Assembly: GCA_030430365.1 (NCBI GenBank)
Contig: JAUIFP010000011.1
Coordinates: forward strand, 1-50,640
From: Alphaproteobacteria bacterium
Lineage (GTDB): Bacteria; Pseudomonadota; Alphaproteobacteria; Sphingomonadales; Sphingomonadaceae
Direction of reading: 5' to 3'
DNA length: 50,640 nucleotides
A model generated the notes under the pieces. That model did not search any database. It was not told where the DNA came from and was given only the letters and a program-made list of their open reading frames with translations. Below, one piece after another: positions 49,886-50,640 of the stretch. Position 1 is the first letter of the stretch; every line of letters begins with the position of its first letter. The translations under genes were made by a program, and so were the position numbers.

Positions 49886-50640
49886 ATGTCGGTAATCAAT
49901 TCAAACATCAGTGCGCTGCGTGCAAGTAATGCTTCCACTGCAGCTGAGAAAATGCTCGGCTCCGCAATGGAGCGTCTTTCCACCGGCAAGCGCATCAATA
50001 GCGCGAAGGACGATGCCGCCGGCCTCGCCATCGCGACCAGCATGACTTCGCAGGTTCGCGGCATGAACCAGGCTATCCGTAACGCCAATGACGGCATTTC
50101 GCTGGCTCAGACGGCGGAAGGTGCGCTGAACGAAGTCACGAACATGCTGCAGCGCATCCGAGAACTGGCCGTTCAGAGCGCGAGTGGCACCTACTCGGCA
50201 GACGATCGCACCAACCTTCAGACGGAAGTTGCCGAGCTCGGCGCCCAGATCGACGACATCATCGCGAACACGACGTTCAACGACGTTACGGTGTTCGGTG
50301 GAACCGACGTGACGATCACGATCCAGACTGGTTCGGGCGCAACCGATCAGGTCGACCTCGTGATCACCGGCCTTGACGTTTCGGCGGCTTCCGCTTCTGA
50401 CGTTTCGACTTCCGGCGGTGCTACCACTGCTCTGGGCAACGTCGATACAGCTCTTGATGCTGTGGGCACGACCCGCGCGTCGCTTGGTGCCGGCCAGAGC
50501 CGTCTGGAATCGGTTGTGAACAACCTTACCAACAACGTCACCAACCTGTCCGAAGCCCGTTCGCGCATCGAAGATGCCGACTATTCGGCAGAATCTACGA
50601 AGCTGGCCAAGGCACAGATCCTGAGCCAGGCTTCCACGGC
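49886..50640 (+). CDS. fliC: Flagellin (3' end beyond window)
   Basis: A partial gene open to the last base (251 codons seen). The N-terminus is flagellin D0/D1: [20 protein letters not shown], then [20 protein letters not shown] and [20 protein letters not shown]. The C-terminal D1/D0 region begins near 50510 ([20 protein letters not shown]), so only about 20 residues are missing and the whole protein would be about 270 residues. It has almost no D2/D3 domain, a short flagellin. TTAGGAGACAGGGAA before the ATG gives a strong ribosome site. It is divergent from the sigma-54 activator. Confidence 0.95.
   Translation, partial: MSVINSNISALRASNASTAAEKMLGSAMERLSTGKRINSAKDDAAGLAIATSMTSQVRGMNQAIRNANDGISLAQTAEGALNEVTNMLQRIRELAVQSASGTYSADDRTNLQTEVAELGAQIDDIIANTTFNDVTVFGGTDVTITIQTGSGATDQVDLVITGLDVSAASASDVSTSGGATTALGNVDTALDAVGTTRASLGAGQSRLESVVNNLTNNVTNLSEARSRIEDADYSAESTKLAKAQILSQAST

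Noticed and set aside
1..50640. CRISPR array, tRNA, rRNA, prophage or toxin-antitoxin pair
   Set aside because: No regularly spaced repeats, RNA gene folds or phage/toxin families were recognised in the window.

Overview
The window comes from a flagellated alphaproteobacterium, most likely a sphingomonad (Sphingomonadaceae/Erythrobacteraceae). The evidence is an UrcA-family small secreted protein, a sphingomonad-style TonB-dependent receptor, Tad-type pilus-like genes, high-GC coding with dense 4-base ATGA overlaps, and a sigma-54/FlbD-type flagellar hierarchy with short alphaproteobacterial versions of FlgD, FlgE and FlgJ. No tRNA, rRNA, CRISPR array or intact mobile element was seen.

Layout. 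(1) 1-2.5 kb: three overlapping Tad/TadE-like surface or pilus genes behind an AT-rich leader. (2) 2.5-14.3 kb: a catabolic and accessory region. It holds an UrcA-family protein, a divergent 4-hydroxybenzoate hydroxylase/AraC regulator pair (pobA/pobR-like), then TonB-dependent receptor, amidohydrolase, two-domain cupin-like protein, MFS transporter and LysR regulator. The last five read as an uptake and breakdown module for an unidentified, perhaps aromatic or lactone, compound. (3) 14.3-15.8 kb: decayed DNA with a frameshifted NTF2/SnoaL-like gene and a 5'-truncated IS6-family transposase. (4) 15.8-50.6 kb: a nearly complete flagellar locus.

The flagellar locus has four transcription blocks. 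Block A (minus, 26104 to 16556) is flgBCDEFGHIJKL-motA-motB, with a PilZ protein just downstream. Its promoter is a perfect sigma-54 site (TGGCACG-N4-TTGCT) at 26136-26151. Block B (plus, from 26348) is divergent: a small ExbB/ExbD-like ion-channel pair, flgA, flgM and flgN, with a weaker sigma-54 candidate in front. Block C (plus, from 28717) is a lytic transglycosylase, flhA and fliA, behind a second perfect sigma-54 site at 28667-28682. Block D (minus, 49649 down to about 33259) is a roughly 16-kb run starting with a receiver-less sigma-54 activator, then fliE-F-G-H-I-J-K-L-M-N-O-P-Q-R, flhB, fliD, fliS, a diguanylate cyclase and an unknown gene. A flagellin gene diverges from its head and runs off the window. 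A LuxR-type regulator with a degenerate receiver lies between blocks C and D.

These genes would build a single polar-type flagellum under a sigma-54 to FliA/FlgM cascade. c-di-GMP input is suggested by the GGDEF and PilZ proteins. The most unusual item is the ExbB/ExbD-like pair (26348-27438): a second, miniature stator-like module with no peptidoglycan-binding OmpA domain, placed between the rod operon and flgA. Chemotaxis genes, flhF and fleN are not in the window.
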